A stretch of DNA of 64,000 nt from positions 186,001-250,000 of the forward strand of contig JADJKO010000006.1 of assembly GCA_016705955.1 (NCBI GenBank), written 5' to 3'. The translations under genes and the position numbers were made by a program. Shown piece after piece: positions 60,553-64,000 of this stretch (position 1 is the stretch's first letter; every line of letters begins with the position of its first letter). The notes under the pieces were generated by a model. The model did no database searches and was not told the origin of the DNA. It worked only from the letters and a program-made list of their open reading frames with translations. Source of the stretch: Flavobacteriales bacterium. Its GTDB lineage: Bacteria; Bacteroidota; Bacteroidia; Flavobacteriales_F; PHOS-HE28.

Positions 60553-60630
60553 CGTTGCGTGTTGACGGGTTACGTGTTGCGCGTTGAATGCGCACCAACA
60601 CGGAACACGAAACACGCTAACTCGTAACGC
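60553..60630. repeat. imperfect inverted repeat between sdhC and sdhA
   Basis: A left arm with GTTACGTGTT (60569-60578) and TTGCGTGTTGACGGGTTACG, and a right arm with CGGAACACGAAACACGCTAA then CTCGTAACGC (60601-60630), pair imperfectly. The run of CGTGTT/AACACG words resembles a dispersed palindromic repeat that could sit in the operon mRNA and stabilise or attenuate it. Confidence 0.5.
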
Positions 60631-60641
60631 ATTTGCATTCC

Positions 60642-62657
60642 ATGAGCACCCTCGACAGCAAGATCCCTCCCGGCCCCATCGATAAGAAGTGGACCGATCA
60701 CAAGGGACACATCCGCATCGTAGCACCGTCCAACAAGCGCCGCATCGACATCATCGTGGTGGGCACGGGTCTGGCCGGAGGAGCTGCCGCTGCTTCCCTT
60801 GCGGAGATGGGCTACAACGTAAAAGCCTTCTGCTTCCAGGACAGCGCTCGTCGTGCGCACAGCATCGCCGCGCAAGGTGGGATCAACGCCGCGAAGAACT
60901 ACCAGAACGACGGCGACAGCACCTACCGCCTGTTCTATGACACCGTGAAGGGCGGCGATTACCGCTCCCGCGAAGCGAACGTCTATCGCCTTGCGGAAGT
61001 GAGCGCGAACATCATCGACCAGTGCGTGGCGCAAGGCGTTCCCTTCGCCCGTGATTACGGTGGGCTGCTCGATAACCGTTCGTTCGGTGGCGTGCAGGTG
61101 AGCCGCACCTTCTATGCGCGTGGGCAAACAGGTCAGCAGTTGTTGCTCGGGGCGTACAGCGCGCTGATGCGCCAAGTGGGCAAAGGCACCGTGCAGATGT
61201 TCGACCGCCACGAGATGCTTGATGTGGTCGTGGTCGATGGCAAGGCACGTGGCATCATTGCACGCAACCTGATCACCGGCGAGATCGAACGCCACGGTGC
61301 GCACGCGGTATTGCTTTGCACCGGTGGCTACGGCAACGTGTTCTTCCTGAGCACGAACGCCATGGGCAGCAATGTGACGGCGGCGTGGAAGGCACACAAG
61401 CGCGGCGCTTACTTCGGCAATCCGTGCTACACGCAGATCCACCCGACGTGCATCCCCGTGAGCGGCACGCACCAGAGCAAGCTCACGCTGATGAGCGAAT
61501 CGCTCCGAAACGACGGCCGCATTTGGGTGCCGAAGAACATCGAGGACGCGAAAGCGATCCGCGAAGGCAAGAAGAAAGGAAGCGACATCCCGGAAGCGGA
61601 TCGTGACTATTACTTGGAACGCCGTTACCCGGCCTTTGGGAACCTTGTTCCGCGCGATGTGGCGAGCCGTGCTGCGAAGGAGCGTTGCGATGCAGGCTTC
61701 GGCGTGAACAAGACCGGTGAAGCAGTGTACCTCGACTTCAGCGCCGCGATCCAGCGCTACGGCAAGCAGCAAGCGAACATGCAGAAGGTCGAGAATGCCT
61801 CGCCGGAGCAGATCCGCGAGTTGGGCACGGCGGTCGTGAGCGAGAAGTACGGCAACCTATTCGACATGTACGAGAACATCGTCGGCGAGGACCCCTACAA
61901 GCACGCGATGAAGATCTATCCGGCCGTACACTACACCATGGGCGGCCTGTGGGTGGACTACAACCTGCAGACCACCGTGCCCGGCCTCTTCTGCTTGGGT
62001 GAAGCCAACTTCAGCGATCACGGCGCGAACCGTCTCGGTGCATCCGCACTGATGCAAGGCTTGGCCGATGGCTACTTCGTGATCCCGTACACCGTGGGCG
62101 ATTACCTCGCTGATGACATCCGCACAGGACCGATCGACACGATGCGTCCTGAATTCGATGCCGCCGAGAAGGAACAGAAGGACCGCATCCACCACTTCTT
62201 GAACAACAAAGGCACGAAGCCTGTCGATGACTTCCACCGTCGCCTAGGAAAGGTGATGTGGGACAAGTGCGGCATGGCGCGCAACGCTCAAGGTTTGCAG
62301 GAAGCGATCGTAGAGATCCGCCGGATCCGCGAAGAGTTCTGGAAGGATGTGCGTGTACCTGGCACGGCGAACGAGTTCAATCAGGAACTGGAGAAAGCAG
62401 GGCGAGTAGCGGACTTCATCGAGCTAGGCGAACTGATGTGCATGGACGCCCTGAATCGCAACGAAAGCTGCGGCGGCCACTTCCGGGAGGAATCCCAGGA
62501 GTTGGATGGCCCGCAGCAGGGCGAAGCAAAACGCGACGACGAGAACTACGCGTACGTGGCGGCTTGGGAGTGGTTAGGTGAAGCCGGCAAAGCGAATCTG
62601 CACAAGGAGCATTTGGAATTCAACGAAGTGAAGCTGACGCAACGCAGCTACAAATAG
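60642..62657 (+). CDS. sdhA: succinate dehydrogenase flavoprotein subunit
   Basis: A 671-residue FAD-linked subunit that oxidises succinate to fumarate. FAD-binding IIVVGTGLAGGAAAASLAEM, the covalent-FAD His region RRAHSIAAQGGINAAKNYQN, substrate-binding residues near HPTCIPVSGTHQS, and TVPGLFCLGEANFSDHGANR. The start ATG 60642 is preferred to a TTG nine bases earlier. sdhB follows after 69 bases. Length fits the Bacteroidota-type enzyme. Confidence 0.95.
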   Translation: MSTLDSKIPPGPIDKKWTDHKGHIRIVAPSNKRRIDIIVVGTGLAGGAAAASLAEMGYNVKAFCFQDSARRAHSIAAQGGINAAKNYQNDGDSTYRLFYDTVKGGDYRSREANVYRLAEVSANIIDQCVAQGVPFARDYGGLLDNRSFGGVQVSRTFYARGQTGQQLLLGAYSALMRQVGKGTVQMFDRHEMLDVVVVDGKARGIIARNLITGEIERHGAHAVLLCTGGYGNVFFLSTNAMGSNVTAAWKAHKRGAYFGNPCYTQIHPTCIPVSGTHQSKLTLMSESLRNDGRIWVPKNIEDAKAIREGKKKGSDIPEADRDYYLERRYPAFGNLVPRDVASRAAKERCDAGFGVNKTGEAVYLDFSAAIQRYGKQQANMQKVENASPEQIRELGTAVVSEKYGNLFDMYENIVGEDPYKHAMKIYPAVHYTMGGLWVDYNLQTTVPGLFCLGEANFSDHGANRLGASALMQGLADGYFVIPYTVGDYLADDIRTGPIDTMRPEFDAAEKEQKDRIHHFLNNKGTKPVDDFHRRLGKVMWDKCGMARNAQGLQEAIVEIRRIREEFWKDVRVPGTANEFNQELEKAGRVADFIELGELMCMDALNRNESCGGHFREESQELDGPQQGEAKRDDENYAYVAAWEWLGEAGKANLHKEHLEFNEVKLTQRSYK

Positions 62658-62726
62658 GCGCACCCACGATCGATCAATGCACCCGTACCGTCGTACCCTC
62701 CTGGTCGACATACAATAGCAAGGCAG

Positions 62727-63485
62727 ATGGGCAACATGAAATTGAACCTGAAGATCTGGAGACAGAACGGCTCGAATGACAAGGGCAGCATCAAGGATTA
62801 TCCGGTGAATGACGTCTCCGAGGATATGTCGTTCCTCGAGATGCTCGATGTGCTGAACGACGATCTCGTGCGCAAGGGAGAGGACCCGATCGCGTTCGAT
62901 CACGATTGCCGCGAAGGCATCTGCGGCATGTGCAGCCTCTTCATCAACGGTGAACCGCACGGCCCGGGCCGGGGCATCACCACCTGCCAATTGCACATGC
63001 GCATGTTCAAGGATGGGGACACGATCCATGTGGAGCCATGGCGGAGCGCGGCCTTCCCGGTGATCAAGGACCTCGCCACCAACCGTAGTGCCCTCGATCG
63101 CATCCAAGCCGCCGGTGGTTTCGTGAGCGTGAACACCAGCGGGAATCTTGTGGATGGCAATGCCTTGCCCATCCCGAAGGACGATGCCGATACGGCCTTC
63201 GATGCCGCCACCTGCATCGGTTGCGGTGCGTGCGTGGCCACCTGTCCGAACGGATCCGCCATGTTGTTCACCGCAGCGAAAGTCTCGCAGCTCTCCTTGC
63301 TACCGCAAGGCAAACCCGAGCGCAAGCGCCGTGCGCTGGCCATGGTGGAGCAGATGGACAAGGAGGGCTTTGGCAACTGCAGCAACACCGGTGCGTGTGA
63401 GGTGGAGTGCCCCAAGGGCATCAGCATCTCGCATATCGCTCGCCTGCACCGCGAGTACCTGGTGGCGACGGTGACGAAGGAGTAA
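62727..63485 (+). CDS. sdhB: succinate dehydrogenase iron–sulphur subunit
   Basis: A 252-residue electron-transfer subunit. The 2Fe-2S cluster Cys residues are in CREGICGMCSLF, the 4Fe-4S and 3Fe-4S ligands in CIGCGACVATCP and CSNTGACEVECPKGI. It passes electrons from SdhA to quinone at SdhC. ATG 62727 is used; ATG 62736 is a possible alternative. It completes sdhCAB. Confidence 0.95.
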   Translation: MGNMKLNLKIWRQNGSNDKGSIKDYPVNDVSEDMSFLEMLDVLNDDLVRKGEDPIAFDHDCREGICGMCSLFINGEPHGPGRGITTCQLHMRMFKDGDTIHVEPWRSAAFPVIKDLATNRSALDRIQAAGGFVSVNTSGNLVDGNALPIPKDDADTAFDAATCIGCGACVATCPNGSAMLFTAAKVSQLSLLPQGKPERKRRALAMVEQMDKEGFGNCSNTGACEVECPKGISISHIARLHREYLVATVTKE

Positions 63486-63583
63486 GCGAAACGCCGCAGC
63501 CTTGAACATGAGAATATGATCAGGGCTGAATTCGCCGAAACGTACAGTATTCTTCCTTTCTTCGGGGCTCAAACCCCAATGCC

Positions 63584-64000
63584 ATGCGCTTCAAAGCTGC
63601 GTTTTTCTCTGCTCTTTTCGTCGCCTTCGCAAATGCTCAGGTGCCCAACTACGTTCCGACCAACGGCATGTTGGCCTGGTGGCCTTTCAACGGAAACGCG
63701 AATGATGTGAGTGGCAATGGAAACAATGGCATTTCGAACAACGCAGTACTCACCGTGGACCGGTTCGGCGATCCCAACAGTGCATACAACTTCAATGGGA
63801 TCGACCAGCTCATCACCGGGAACATAGACGCCATATCGAACACGTCCGAAACAACTGTTACTGCATGGATGCGATATACCGGGAATGCGGGAGGACAACC
63901 GTATGACACATACTTCCAGTTTGGCACCTATGGCTCTCACACGTTGGCGTATGCGTGGAACTACGGTGCATTACAGTTCGATCTGTACTCGCATTGCATT
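63584..64000 (+). CDS. exported LamG-domain protein (3' partial)
   Basis: ATG 63584 opens a signal peptide (MRFKAAFFSALFVAFANAQ) and a LamG/concanavalin-like domain (GMLAWWPFNGNANDVSGNGN, AYNFNGIDQLITGNIDAIS, TVTAWMRYTGNAGGQPYD). It remains open to the window end, 139 codons in. Such proteins are often type IX secretion cargo in this group; the C-terminus is outside the window. Confidence 0.85.
   Translation, partial: MRFKAAFFSALFVAFANAQVPNYVPTNGMLAWWPFNGNANDVSGNGNNGISNNAVLTVDRFGDPNSAYNFNGIDQLITGNIDAISNTSETTVTAWMRYTGNAGGQPYDTYFQFGTYGSHTLAYAWNYGALQFDLYSHCI

Noticed and set aside
60570..61772. 400-codon minus-strand open frame opposite sdhA
   Set aside because: Shadow of sdhA; no domain and no promoter box.
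1..64000. tRNA, rRNA, transposase or prophage genes
   Set aside because: No T-loop-like GGTTCGAATCC context outside coding sequence, no rRNA-like stretch and no integrase or transposase frame were seen; short non-coding RNAs cannot be excluded by eye.

Overview
The window is a GC-rich bacterial chromosome segment that looks like a high-GC member of the Bacteroidota, most likely a Flavobacteriales relative. The evidence is type IX secretion C-terminal sorting domains, a long plant/Bacteroidota-type IspG, a purD–DUF6341/DUF6427 neighbourhood, TonB-like and PorT-like proteins, a Bacteroidota-style MerR/ECF-controlled carotenoid cluster, and promoter-like TAnnTTTG / TAnnTTCG boxes instead of sigma-70 -10 boxes. 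No rRNA, tRNA, CRISPR array, transposase or prophage was found. The organism assignment is inference.

Layout. 1-3384: 3' part of a secreted beta-propeller/cytochrome c protein with a dockerin-like tail, then a strong terminator. 3454-8322 (minus): a carotenoid cluster reading cobalamin-domain MerR regulator, ECF sigma, crtI, crtB, idi, crtZ, with the last five genes overlapping or nearly touching; crtZ carries a one-base frameshift. 8443-12635: lpxD and two type IX secretion cargo-like proteins. 12717-19787: uvrC, glycosyltransferase, aldehyde dehydrogenase, LysE-type exporter, ATP-grasp, DinB and DoxX genes. 19915-23330: ECF sigma, a three-module anti-sigma-like protein, a small TonB-like protein and an outer-membrane barrel. 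23331-24202: a gene-free block of repeats with an exact 16 x 21-bp array. 24203-31872: yebC, a NIT-domain histidine kinase (frameshifted), an acyl-CoA carboxylase, a TPR histidine kinase with its NarL-type regulator (frameshifted), and a thioredoxin-like protein. 31990-35201: purD, two small conserved membrane genes, purQ. 35202-45498: CotH-like protein, metG, LD-carboxypeptidase, yraN, rRNA pseudouridine synthase, AsmA-like protein (frameshifted). 45522-53720: histidine kinase, hemW, cyclase, MmcQ/YjbR, DUF502, EamA and ispG. 53731-59728: TonB protein, CpcT-like protein, a small regulator/membrane operon, M23 peptidase, flavoprotein (frameshifted). 59837-63485: succinate dehydrogenase sdhCAB. 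63584-64000: 5' part of a LamG-type secreted protein.

How they work together. IspG makes isoprenoid precursor, Idi interconverts IPP and DMAPP, CrtB and CrtI make and desaturate phytoene, and CrtZ hydroxylates carotenoid rings; no lycopene cyclase lies in the window. The cobalamin-domain MerR and ECF sigma suggest light- or B12-responsive control of the cluster.

Three sequence-level patterns deserve most attention. First, the octamer TACTTTCG and close variants sit directly upstream of many starts on both strands, often only 4-6 bases away, which predicts near-leaderless mRNAs. Second, five otherwise intact genes are each broken by a single-base indel, which points to consensus errors or to real variation. 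Third, palindromic dispersed repeats of one family occur both in the intergenic block and inside the reading frame of metG.
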